From Billgrantia aerodenitrificans (GTDB lineage: Bacteria; Pseudomonadota; Gammaproteobacteria; Pseudomonadales; Halomonadaceae): a stretch of DNA of 64,000 bases. The stretch lies in assembly GCF_021404405.1 (NCBI RefSeq), contig NZ_JABFTV010000002.1, positions 248,001 to 312,000 on the forward strand, in the 5' to 3' direction. The position numbers were made by a program, and so were the translations under genes. The notes beneath the pieces are model-generated. The model made no database searches, was not told where the DNA came from, and was given only the letters and a program-made list of their open reading frames with translations. Below are positions 7,487 to 15,354 of the stretch, in pieces. How positions within the stretch are numbered: the first letter of the stretch is position 1; every line of letters begins with the position of its first letter.

Positions 7487-9016
7487 GTGGAGCTTTTCCA
7501 GTATCTACCTCAGGTCTTGAGCGGCTGGAACCTGATGATCCTCATTGTCGGGACCATGGTCGGGCTACTGCTGGGTGCAACGCCCGGTCTCAGCCCCACC
7601 ATGGCAGTGGCTCTTCTTATTCCCTTTACATTTCAGATGGACGCCACCTCGGGACTGATCCTGCTCGGTGTGCTTTACACGGCCACGGTCGCCGGTGGTG
7701 CGGTGAGCGCCATCCTGGTGAATATACCTGGAGCACCAGCCAATATCGCAACCATGCTTGACGGGCATCCCATGGCCAGGAACGGCCGCGCCACAGAGGC
7801 GCTCCATTACTGCTTCATCAGTTCTGGGGTGGGTGGTGTTATCGGGGTGCTGGTGCTGATTTTCTTCACCCCCCTGCTGGCTGACTTCGCTCTGAGGTTC
7901 GGCCCTTCCGAGCTGTTCTGGATTGCGATTCTCGGGATTACAGTGATTGGCTCGCTCGGGAGCACTTCGGTGCTGAAGGGGCTTCTGGCTGGTGCCGTCG
8001 GGGTCTGGATCTCATTGATCGGCTTCAATCCCGTGGCTGGTACCGAGCGCTTCGTCTTTACCGATCACCTGCAGGGCGGCGTCACCATAATCCCTGCACT
8101 CATTGGTCTCTTTGCCATCCCGCAAGTCTTCCAGATGGTGGAGGACGCACGTCGCGGCCGCGGCGAAGAGGCCTTCGGCATGGAGCAGCGTCCGGTGTGG
8201 GCGTCAGTGGTGTACAACCTGTCGAAAATCCGTGCGCTGAGTATTGGCAGTGTCGTCGGCACTCTGGTCGGCTTGATTCCCGGTGCGGGAGGACAGATTG
8301 CCGGCCTGATCGCCTATGACCAGAACAAGAAGCTCAGCAAGCACCCTGAAAGGTTCGGCAAAGGCGAGCCGGAAGGGGTGGTGACTTCGGAAAGTGCCAA
8401 CAACTCCATGGTTGGTGCCTCGCTGGTGCCCATGCTGTCGCTGGGCATTCCCGGCAGTCCTACCGCGGCCGTGCTGTTGGGTGGCCTGTTGATCCAGGGT
8501 CTTTTCCCCGGGCCGGACCTGTTCACCGAGCATGCCTCTGTGGCCTGGACCTTCATGGGCGCGCTGCTCGTGAGCCAAGTCCTGATGGTGATTTTCGGAC
8601 TCTACATCAGCCGCTTCAGCCGGTATGTCATCCGCATCCCCAAGCACCACATGGCGGCTGCAGTAGCAGTGCTTGCGGTGTTTGGCACCTATAGCGTTCA
8701 GAACAGCGTATCGGATGTGATCATCATGATGACGATGGGTTGCGCAATGTACTTTGCCATGCGCTTTGGTTTCGGCCCCGGCCCGGTCGTGCTTGGCATT
8801 ATTCTGGGACCGATTGCGGAAACTAACTTCCTCCAGGGGCAGATGCTTGGCCAGGCGATGGACGGCACCTTCCATTACTTCTTTACCGGCGGCATTAATA
8901 TGTTCCTGATCGCACTCTGTGTGCTTTCCATCGGTTACAGCATCATTGCTGAACTCAAGGTGCGCTCGCGCCAGCGTAGCCAGTCGCCCGGGCGTACTGT
9001 GGAGGTGAAATCATGA
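7487..9016 (+). CDS. TctA-like large permease of a tripartite tricarboxylate-type transporter, probably for sulfoacetate
   Basis: A 509-residue inner-membrane protein with about 12 hydrophobic segments. It has TctA-family signatures: GLLLGATPGLSPTMAVALLI near the start, LVGLIPGAGGQIAGLIAY in the middle and SLGIPGSPTAAVLLGG. The start is GTG 7487, preceded by AGGAGGA (7471-7477) with ideal spacing; upstream in-frame codons have no such signal, and 509 residues fits the family. It forms an operon with the TctB- and TctC-like genes. Placement directly before the SauS and SauT homologues suggests sulfoacetate uptake, where the described Cupriavidus cluster uses an MFS carrier (SauU). The substrate is inference. 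Confidence 0.9.
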   Translation: MELFQYLPQVLSGWNLMILIVGTMVGLLLGATPGLSPTMAVALLIPFTFQMDATSGLILLGVLYTATVAGGAVSAILVNIPGAPANIATMLDGHPMARNGRATEALHYCFISSGVGGVIGVLVLIFFTPLLADFALRFGPSELFWIAILGITVIGSLGSTSVLKGLLAGAVGVWISLIGFNPVAGTERFVFTDHLQGGVTIIPALIGLFAIPQVFQMVEDARRGRGEEAFGMEQRPVWASVVYNLSKIRALSIGSVVGTLVGLIPGAGGQIAGLIAYDQNKKLSKHPERFGKGEPEGVVTSESANNSMVGASLVPMLSLGIPGSPTAAVLLGGLLIQGLFPGPDLFTEHASVAWTFMGALLVSQVLMVIFGLYISRFSRYVIRIPKHHMAAAVAVLAVFGTYSVQNSVSDVIIMMTMGCAMYFAMRFGFGPGPVVLGIILGPIAETNFLQGQMLGQAMDGTFHYFFTGGINMFLIALCVLSIGYSIIAELKVRSRQRSQSPGRTVEVKS

Positions 9017-9465
9017 CAGGCCATCGTCAGCATCGCTTGACTGCAGTGGGCGCCTTGCTGGTGGCAGCAGGCCTGGCAGTCGTCTCCTTCATGCCTAACG
9101 TGCCGGGGTATGAGTTTCCCCAGATGGCGGCCATTGGCGCCATGATTTGTGCTGCCATTCTCGTTCTGCTGGCCCTGGTTCCTCGTCAGCCAATTACCAC
9201 CATCGACGAGGAACCGATTCCATGGGGCGGGATCTGGCCACTGCTGCTGATTCTGTTTGGCTTCCTGCTGGTAATGGGGTGGTTGGGTTTCTTTGCCACT
9301 TCCTTTCTGGCGTTCTTCCTCATCACGCAAATTTACTCCCCGCAGCGATTCCATTGGCGTGGGGCCATTCGCGGTGCCGGCATTGCGGCACTCTTCCTGG
9401 GAGTACTGTATCTGATCTTTGTCACGGTACTCCGAGTTCAGGTTCCCAGTGGGATCCTGATTTAA
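9013..9465 (+). CDS. TctB-like small permease subunit
   Basis: A 150-residue protein with four predicted membrane segments (LTAVGALLVAAGLAVVSFM, AAIGAMICAAILVLLALV, IWPLLLILFGFLLVMGWLGF and IAALFLGVLYLIFVTVLRV), the size and topology of TctB. It starts in an ATGA overlap with the TctA-like gene. In TTT systems it pairs with the large permease to form the membrane unit. Confidence 0.88.
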   Translation: MTGHRQHRLTAVGALLVAAGLAVVSFMPNVPGYEFPQMAAIGAMICAAILVLLALVPRQPITTIDEEPIPWGGIWPLLLILFGFLLVMGWLGFFATSFLAFFLITQIYSPQRFHWRGAIRGAGIAALFLGVLYLIFVTVLRVQVPSGILI

Positions 9466-9504
9466 CAAAGAAAATAATAAAACTCACCCTCAAGGAGCAT
9501 TGAC

Positions 9505-10518
9505 ATGAACAACAAGCGCCAACTCCCCAAGATGACCCTTCTTGCCGGCATGGTATCGGGTACGCTGGTACTGGCCGGCGGCACCGCCTGGGCGGCAGAG
9601 GATTTTCCGACTAACCCCATCAATGTGATCGTTTCCTACTCGGCAGGCGGCGCCACTGACTTCCAGGCCCGCATTGCAACATCCAAGGCCGAGGAGTATC
9701 TCGGTGAGCCGATGGTAATCGTCAACCGCCCAGGGGCAGGTGGACAGGTAGGATGGAATTACCTGGTCCAGAATGGGCGTGATGAAGGCTATGATATTGC
9801 CGCATATAACGTGCCGCACTTCATTGCCCAGTCGCAGATGTACGACACGCATTATAACCTCGACAATCTGGAACCCATCGCCAACTGGGGGGTGGATCCC
9901 GCAGTACTCATCGTCGGCCGTGACAGCCCATTCGACACCATCGATGATCTTGTCGAATATGCCAAGGAAAACCCGGGGCGCGTCACCGTGTCCGGTGCTG
10001 GCCTGTTCGTCGGCCACCACATCGCGACACTGCAGCTGGAAAACGAGGCCGGCATCGAGCTCAGGTACGTGCCCACTTCCGGCGGGGTCGATGCACTTCG
10101 CTTCGTCCAGGGTGGGCAGGTTATGGCGGGTTTCAACAACCTGTCGGATGCCTACCGCAGCCAGGATCGGCTGAAAATTCTCGGCATCGCTGACCTGGAA
10201 CGCGATGAAGAGTTCCTGCCCGATGTTCCGACTTTCCAGGAGGCCGGCTACGACATTGATGACTCAAGCGTCAACTTCCGCGGACTCATGACACGCTCCG
10301 GCGTATCCGAGGAGATTCTTGACAAGCTCTCGGAAGGCGCTGTCGCTATGTTCAACGACGAAGAGGTCCAGGCTCAGTTGAAAGATGGCGGGTCTCCCAT
10401 GCGCGTCATGGGGCGAGATGAGCTGAGTGAAATGTGGCAGGAACGCCACGATTATCTCGAGGAGCTCTTCGCCGGCCTGGATCCCGAGGAGCTCGAAGAG
10501 GCGGCAGAAGAAGATTGA
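9505..10518 (+). CDS. TctC-like periplasmic substrate-binding protein
   Basis: A 337-residue Bug/TctC-type receptor. An N-terminal signal peptide is visible (positive MNNKRQLPK, hydrophobic LLAGMVSGTLVLAGG, likely cleavage after AWA, about residue 30). The mature protein begins with the family motif FPTNPINVIVSYSAGGATD. It would capture the substrate in the periplasm and hand it to the TctAB permease. AAGGAG stands before the start. The C-terminus ends in a run of acidic residues, common in halophile exported proteins. Sulfoacetate is the likely ligand from context only. Confidence 0.9.
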   Translation: MNNKRQLPKMTLLAGMVSGTLVLAGGTAWAAEDFPTNPINVIVSYSAGGATDFQARIATSKAEEYLGEPMVIVNRPGAGGQVGWNYLVQNGRDEGYDIAAYNVPHFIAQSQMYDTHYNLDNLEPIANWGVDPAVLIVGRDSPFDTIDDLVEYAKENPGRVTVSGAGLFVGHHIATLQLENEAGIELRYVPTSGGVDALRFVQGGQVMAGFNNLSDAYRSQDRLKILGIADLERDEEFLPDVPTFQEAGYDIDDSSVNFRGLMTRSGVSEEILDKLSEGAVAMFNDEEVQAQLKDGGSPMRVMGRDELSEMWQERHDYLEELFAGLDPEELEEAAEED

Positions 10519-10534
10519 TCCAATCCGTTACCCG

Positions 10535-10568
10535 AGGAGTACGGCAGCCAGGTCGCTGCCGTACTCCT
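10535..10568 (+). terminator. Strong hairpin between tctC-like gene and sauS (no T-run)
   Basis: A perfect 14-bp inverted repeat, AGGAGTACGGCAGC and its complement, around a six-base loop, 17 bases after the TctC-like stop. No uridine tract follows, so it may be a processing or mRNA-stabilising hairpin, or a weak attenuator that lowers sauST relative to the binding protein. Confidence 0.6.
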
Positions 10569-10655
10569 GCAAGAACGGCTGAGTTGGCCGTGCCTTGATC
10601 TGACATTGCATCATGCAAGCAAAGCACCGGGATTAATGTGTGCCAACTCATATAT

Positions 10656-10668
10656 CTAAGTTACTTAG
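10656..10668. promoter_or_regulatory. Palindrome CTAAGTTACTTAG before sauS
   Basis: A perfect 6+1+6 dyad located immediately upstream of the AGGAGGGG ribosome binding site of the sauS-like gene. It could be an operator for an internal promoter. I see no second copy at the other sulfonate promoters. Confidence 0.35.
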
Positions 10669-10682
10669 GCGAGGAGGGGATT

Positions 10683-12128
10683 ATGCCTAGCAGCACAAGC
10701 GTCGCCCAACTTCAGGACACACCCGATGCCAGAGCCGCCGTGGCGACTCTCGTGGAGCGTGCCCGCGCCGCTCAGGCCGAGTACGAAAGCTACGACCAGG
10801 CACGGGTCGATGAGGTGGTGACGGCGGTGGGTTGGGCGCTGGTCCAGCCTGACAGGAATCGCCAGATTTCCGAGCTTGCCGTCGAGACCACCGGGCTTGG
10901 CAATGTGGATGACAAGATCACCAAGAATCGGCGCAAGACCATGGGGCTGTTGCGCGACCTGCAGGGGGCCAAGAGCGTTGGTGTGATCCAGGAATTGCCT
11001 GAGCTGGGCCTGGTGGAAATCGCTCGCCCTGTCGGAGTGGTCGGCGCGGTGGTCCCCTCGACCAATCCAGCGGCAACTCCCACCAACAAGACGATCAACG
11101 CGCTCAAGGGACGCAATGCCATTATCCTGGCGCCATCCCCCAAGGGGCAGGCGGCATGCACACTGTTACTGGAATTCATCCATGCCGAACTCGACCGAGT
11201 TGGGGCGCCCCGAGACCTGGTTCAGCAGCTACCGACGCCAGTCAGCAAGGCAACGACCTATGAGCTGATGAATCAGGTGGACCTCATTGTGGTTACTGGC
11301 TCGCAGAACAATGTCAGGTCGGCGTATTCCAGTGGCACGCCAGCGGTGGGTGTCGGCGCAGGCAATGTGCCCGTGATCATTGATAGCACTGCAGATCTCG
11401 ATGACGCGGCACGCAAGATTACCGCCTCGAAGACGTTTGACAACGCCACCAGCTGCTCGTCGGAGAACAGCGTGGTGATCCTCGACGGCGTCTATGACGA
11501 TGCTATCGCGGCGCTGGAGCGCAGCGGCGGGGTGATGTTGACGGCGGCTGAAAAGCAGCAGCTCGAGGCTGCCATGTGGGAGAACGGCAACCTCAGCCGG
11601 CACATCATTGCGCGCAGGGCGCCGGAGATCGCCCAGCGAGTCGGCCTGAGCCGCCCAGAACTCCAATCCGCCACCTTCTTCATGGTCGAGGAGCAGCACG
11701 TGGGCGAGGAATATCCCTTTTCGGGGGAAAAACTCTCTCCGGTGCTGGCCGTGTACCGAGCCAAGGACTTCGAGGCGGCCTTTGACCAGACTCGCCGCCT
11801 GCTCGACCACCAGGGCAAGGGCCACTCTTGCGGGATCCATACGCAGGAGGACGCACATGTACAGCGTCTGGGACTGGAAATGCCGGTATGCCGGGTAATC
11901 GTCAATCAGGCACACGCTTTCGCCAACGGCGGCAACTTCGATAATGGCCTGCCGTTCTCGCTCTCCATGGGGTGCGGGACCTGGGGCCAGAACAGCATCT
12001 CTGACAACATGAACTACCGACACTACCTCAATATCACCCGGATCGCTCGCACGATTCCCGGCAACGAACCCACCATGGACGACCTGTTCGGTGATTACCT
12101 GAGCAAACACGGCCTTGCCGGTACCTGA
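10683..12128 (+). CDS. sauS: Sulfoacetaldehyde dehydrogenase (acylating), SauS-like
   Basis: A 481-residue CoA-acylating aldehyde dehydrogenase of the EutE/AdhE-N type. The catalytic cysteine is visible at C258 in NATSCSSEN, the Rossmann/CoA region includes VGVVGAVVPSTNPAATPTNK (about 117-136), and SGTPAVGVGAGNVP follows at about 217-230. In Cupriavidus necator SauS reduces sulfoacetyl-CoA to sulfoacetaldehyde with NADPH. The gene order sauS-sauT after a transporter, and xsc in the same region, favours that role over an ethanolamine EutE; no microcompartment genes are seen. ATG 10683 has AGGAGGGG upstream. Confidence 0.82.
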   Translation: MPSSTSVAQLQDTPDARAAVATLVERARAAQAEYESYDQARVDEVVTAVGWALVQPDRNRQISELAVETTGLGNVDDKITKNRRKTMGLLRDLQGAKSVGVIQELPELGLVEIARPVGVVGAVVPSTNPAATPTNKTINALKGRNAIILAPSPKGQAACTLLLEFIHAELDRVGAPRDLVQQLPTPVSKATTYELMNQVDLIVVTGSQNNVRSAYSSGTPAVGVGAGNVPVIIDSTADLDDAARKITASKTFDNATSCSSENSVVILDGVYDDAIAALERSGGVMLTAAEKQQLEAAMWENGNLSRHIIARRAPEIAQRVGLSRPELQSATFFMVEEQHVGEEYPFSGEKLSPVLAVYRAKDFEAAFDQTRRLLDHQGKGHSCGIHTQEDAHVQRLGLEMPVCRVIVNQAHAFANGGNFDNGLPFSLSMGCGTWGQNSISDNMNYRHYLNITRIARTIPGNEPTMDDLFGDYLSKHGLAGT

Positions 12129-12161
12129 CGCCTATCCAAGGCAAGCGACGGGAGATAATAA

Positions 12162-13727
12162 ATGACGGTTCTGAATCTGATCCATGCCCAGGCAGACGCA
12201 TGTGGTGACAAGGCGTTCCTGATCGCTCCGGAAAGCGGTGAGCAGTTGACTTACGCGGAGCTGCACTCAAGCGTCGAGCAGGTATCCGGGCAACTTGATG
12301 CCATGGGATGCAAGCGAGGGCAGCATGTGGCCATGCTCATGGATAATGGCCTGTGGACAGCCACGCTGTTGTTAGCGGTGATGGCCAGCGGCCGTGTCGC
12401 AGTCCCGCTCAATGCCATTGCCGGTGACAGCCAGCTTGAGTACGTGCTGGATCATTGCGATGCCAACGTGCTGTTCGCTTCCAGCCAGCATGAGGGACGA
12501 GCGGACTCACTGGCAGGCAAGGTAGAGCGAAAGATCAGTGTGATACCCGCGTGTCCCGACCGAGGGCCCGACTGGCCATCAGACAACAGGAAAGAGGCAA
12601 CTGAACTCCAGCCCCTCGAGCCCGAAGCGGATGCGCTGTTGATGTATACCTCGGGCACCACCGGCAAGCCCAAGGGTGTGCTGCTCAGCCATGGCAACGT
12701 GGTGGCGGGGGGCAAGAACACGGTGGAGGCCCATGCCCTGTCGGCCGAGGACCGGGCACTCTGTGTCTTGCCTCTCTATCACATCAATGCCGAGATCGTG
12801 ACGGTGATCGCACCGCTGATCAGCGGTGGCAGCGTTGTCATGCCGCACCGCTTCAGTACCAGCTCGTTCTGGCAATGGATCCGCGACTATCAGTGCACCT
12901 GGTTCAGCGTGGTGCCCACCATCGTGGCTTACCTCCTGGAGAGGGGTAACGACACCAAGGAGCCGATCCAGACGACACCCGGCTTCGAGCAGCTGCGTTT
13001 CGGCCGCTCGGCATCGTCCGCACTGCCGGCCTCAAGTCATCAGGAGTTCGAGAAGGAGTTCGGCATTCCCCTGGTCGAGACCATGGGGCTGACTGAAACC
13101 GCCGCCCAGATCCTCTCCAATCCGTTGCCCCCTTTCCAGATCCAGTACGGGTCACCCGGTGTTGCCTATCGCAACGAGGTCAAGGTCGTGTTGCCTGATG
13201 GCACGGAGGCTCCGCGAGGCGAAATCGGCGAACTCATGGTGCGTGGCGACAATGTCATGAAGGAGTACTACAAGAACCCCGAGGCTACGGCTGAGGCTTT
13301 GTCGCCTGACGGGTGGCTGCATACCGGGGATCTCGGTTATCAGGACGATGACGGGTTCTTTTATATCACTGGGCGGCTCAAGGAACTGATCATCAAGGGG
13401 GGCGAGAATATCGCGCCGCGAGAGATCGATGATGCCTTGCTCAAGCACCCCGCCGTACTGGAAGCCGCCGCCTATGCCCAGGAAGACGACCAGTACGGGC
13501 AGCAGGTCATGGCCTGTGTCGTGTTCAAGAATGGCCAGAGCGCCAGCGAAGCCGAACTCAAGCAGTTTTGCGACCGGGAAATCGGCAAGTTCAAGACGCC
13601 CCGTGCGATCCATGCGGTGCAGTGGCTTCCTCGAGGGCCGTCGGGCAAGGTGCAGCGACTGAAGATAGCTGACATGCTGGGCGAATTGAGCGAACAACAA
13701 CAGGAACCAGCGGCGAGACGGGCCTAG
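12162..13727 (+). CDS. sauT: Sulfoacetate-CoA ligase, SauT-like (AMP-forming)
   Basis: A 521-residue ANL-superfamily acyl-CoA synthetase. The AMP-binding P-loop reads LMYTSGTTGKPKGVLLSHGN (about 160-179), the A5 motif is ETMGLTETA, A7 is GWLHTGDLGY, A8 is GRLKELIIKGGENIAPREID and the catalytic lysine is in GPSGKVQRLK near the C-terminus. It would activate sulfoacetate to sulfoacetyl-CoA for SauS. Substrate assignment rests on its position after sauS and the xsc cluster; on sequence alone it is a generic short-chain acyl-CoA ligase. GGGAG precedes the start. Confidence 0.78.
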   Translation: MTVLNLIHAQADACGDKAFLIAPESGEQLTYAELHSSVEQVSGQLDAMGCKRGQHVAMLMDNGLWTATLLLAVMASGRVAVPLNAIAGDSQLEYVLDHCDANVLFASSQHEGRADSLAGKVERKISVIPACPDRGPDWPSDNRKEATELQPLEPEADALLMYTSGTTGKPKGVLLSHGNVVAGGKNTVEAHALSAEDRALCVLPLYHINAEIVTVIAPLISGGSVVMPHRFSTSSFWQWIRDYQCTWFSVVPTIVAYLLERGNDTKEPIQTTPGFEQLRFGRSASSALPASSHQEFEKEFGIPLVETMGLTETAAQILSNPLPPFQIQYGSPGVAYRNEVKVVLPDGTEAPRGEIGELMVRGDNVMKEYYKNPEATAEALSPDGWLHTGDLGYQDDDGFFYITGRLKELIIKGGENIAPREIDDALLKHPAVLEAAAYAQEDDQYGQQVMACVVFKNGQSASEAELKQFCDREIGKFKTPRAIHAVQWLPRGPSGKVQRLKIADMLGELSEQQQEPAARRA

Positions 13728-13760
13728 CGGCTCGCTGGCCTTGGCAGGATAGCAACCCGG

Positions 13761-13783
13761 TCCGGGAGGCTCGTCTTCCCGGA
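13761..13783 (+). terminator. Hairpin after sauT (no T-run)
   Basis: TCCGGGA and TCCCGGA form a 7-bp stem around a nine-base loop in the sauT-uspA gap. There is no T-tract, so its role as terminator or processing site is uncertain. Confidence 0.4.
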
Positions 13784-13801
13784 TCCACTGGAGTCCTTAA
13801 C

Positions 13802-14284
13802 ATGGCTTTCAAGATCAATCGACTGCTTTATGCCACTGACCTGGGGCCGCGCGGGCCCGATGTATTCCGCTGCGCGGCAAGCATAGCCGATCAGTATGGA
13901 GCCGATATTCATATCGTGCATGTCATCGAGGAACCATCGATCATCCGCAATAATATTGCCGAGCGCTATATTTCAAGCTCCGTGCTGGGTGGGTATCGCG
14001 AATCTACCCTCGACCAGGCGATCAGCGAGATAAAGCGACGTTTGGAGCAGTTCTCGCGCTCGACCCTGGAGTCGGAGGAAGCGGTGAATGCGCGAGTTGC
14101 AGAAATCCGAGTGCTGACTGGACGCCCAGGGCGCACCATCCTCGCGGAAGCCGATCACATCGACGCAGATTGCATCGTCCTGGGTTCGCGTCGTTACGCA
14201 GGCGTAAATGACATGATCATCGGTTCGGTGGCGAGGAAGGTGACGCTCAAATCACGCCGCCCGGTGTTCCTGTTTCCTGTCTGA
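13802..14284 (+). CDS. UspA-family universal stress protein
   Basis: A 160-residue single UspA domain. It starts with INRLLYATDLG and ends with the nucleotide-binding pattern VLGSRRYAGVNDMIIGSVAR followed by VFLFPV, the G-2x-G-9x-G(S/T) type motif of ATP-binding Usps. UspA proteins are frequently encoded with TRAP and TTT uptake systems; in Halomonas elongata TeaD, a Usp, modulates the TeaABC ectoine transporter. A similar tuning role for the TctABC-like system is inferred. It is last in the rightward operon and precedes a convergent LysR gene. Confidence 0.88.
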   Translation: MAFKINRLLYATDLGPRGPDVFRCAASIADQYGADIHIVHVIEEPSIIRNNIAERYISSSVLGGYRESTLDQAISEIKRRLEQFSRSTLESEEAVNARVAEIRVLTGRPGRTILAEADHIDADCIVLGSRRYAGVNDMIIGSVARKVTLKSRRPVFLFPV

Positions 14285-14311
14285 GACCCGCGAAACGAAA
14301 TACCTTGGGGG

Positions 14312-15193
14312 TCAGTGGTCCGGGGCCCATTGCGAAAGCATCGCCTCAAAAGCGATCCCTGCCTGACTGATCGTGCGGTGCGGTAGTCGCACGCGGTAAA
14401 GCTGGCGCTCGATCGCCGGCCTGCCGATATCTACCTGCTTCACTTGGCCGAGCCTCAATTGGTCCCGGGCACAAATGCGTGGAACCAGGCCGAGCCCGAT
14501 TCCTGATGAGACCGTCTGGACGATGGCCTCATTGCTTCCTACTTCGATGGTGTGTGGAGGCTGAATATCCAGCTCCCTGAGGAGCGCCTCGGTCGCTTCC
14601 CGGCTGCCCGAGCCGTGCTCGCGGACCACCCAGACAGTCTGGGCATCTATGACCTGAGCCGGCGTGGCTCGTTCGGGCGAGTCAGCCGCGATGACCACCA
14701 TATCCTCCTTGAACCAGTGACGCGCCTCGACGCGCGAATCCGCCACTTGTCCCTCGACCAGCGCGACGTCCAACCGGCAGTCGATGAGCAGCTCGATGAT
14801 CTGCTTCGTATTTTCGCTGACCAGCCGGATTTCGATATGGGGGTGGCGGGAATGAAACTCCGCAATCAGGGGCGGCAGCCAATAGGTAGCGACTGTCGTG
14901 CTGGCGCCAATCGTCAAGTGGCCGCGCTCCAGGCCGTAGAAGGCCTCGAGAGTCTCTTGGGCCTCGCGCTCCAGCGCAAAGATGCTCCTGCCGTAATCGT
15001 AGAGCGCCTGTCCGGGTTCACTTGGCTTGAACGAGCGTCCCTGTCGATCCAGCAAGGTGGTATCGAGCTGCGACTCGAGTTCGCGTACCGCCTTGGATAC
15101 CGCGGGCTGGCTGATCTCCAGCGCCTCGGCTGCACGGGAAAAGCTGCCGGCCTCGACCACGCTGACGAATATTCGGAGCAGGTGCAGGTTCAT
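14312..15193 (-). CDS. LysR-family regulator divergent from soeABC
   Basis: A 293-residue full-length LysR regulator: N-terminal winged helix (MNLHLLRIFVSVVEAGSFSR, then EISQPAVSKAVRELE) and a periplasmic-binding-like effector domain (GHLTIGASTTVATYWLPPLI onward, to SSGIGLGLVPRIC). Its overall look is of the CysB/CbbR-like broad group. It is transcribed away from soeABC with a 160-base gap containing a GTCTA-N7-TAGAC dyad. It therefore probably autoregulates and controls sulfite oxidation in response to sulfite or a metabolite. The effector is unknown. Confidence 0.88.
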   Translation of the reverse strand: MNLHLLRIFVSVVEAGSFSRAAEALEISQPAVSKAVRELESQLDTTLLDRQGRSFKPSEPGQALYDYGRSIFALEREAQETLEAFYGLERGHLTIGASTTVATYWLPPLIAEFHSRHPHIEIRLVSENTKQIIELLIDCRLDVALVEGQVADSRVEARHWFKEDMVVIAADSPERATPAQVIDAQTVWVVREHGSGSREATEALLRELDIQPPHTIEVGSNEAIVQTVSSGIGLGLVPRICARDQLRLGQVKQVDIGRPAIERQLYRVRLPHRTISQAGIAFEAMLSQWAPDH

Positions 15194-15233
15194 ACTATTA
15201 CCTTGGGTTATGCGAGATTAACTTCCATGAACT

Positions 15234-15250
15234 GTCTATATAGATTAGAC
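15234..15250. promoter_or_regulatory. Candidate LysR box GTCTA-N7-TAGAC
   Basis: A 17-bp perfect-arm dyad in the divergent lysR/soeA gap, containing a T-N11-A core as LysR proteins prefer. It sits about 41 bases upstream of the lysR start and 105 bases before soeA, the usual place for a shared activation/autoregulation site. Confidence 0.5.
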
Positions 15251-15354
15251 GAGGCTAGTCTCTAAAAGACAATCAATTTATACCAATTTCCAAGATGCAC
15301 TGACTGTCAGGTGTCGGCTCCCATGGCGGATGGCAGTTTGAAGGAGGCAAGCCC

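Noticed and set aside
10683-12128. Acylating dehydrogenase as ethanolamine EutE
   Set aside because: No other eut or microcompartment genes are present; the CoA ligase next to it and xsc in the cluster favour SauS.
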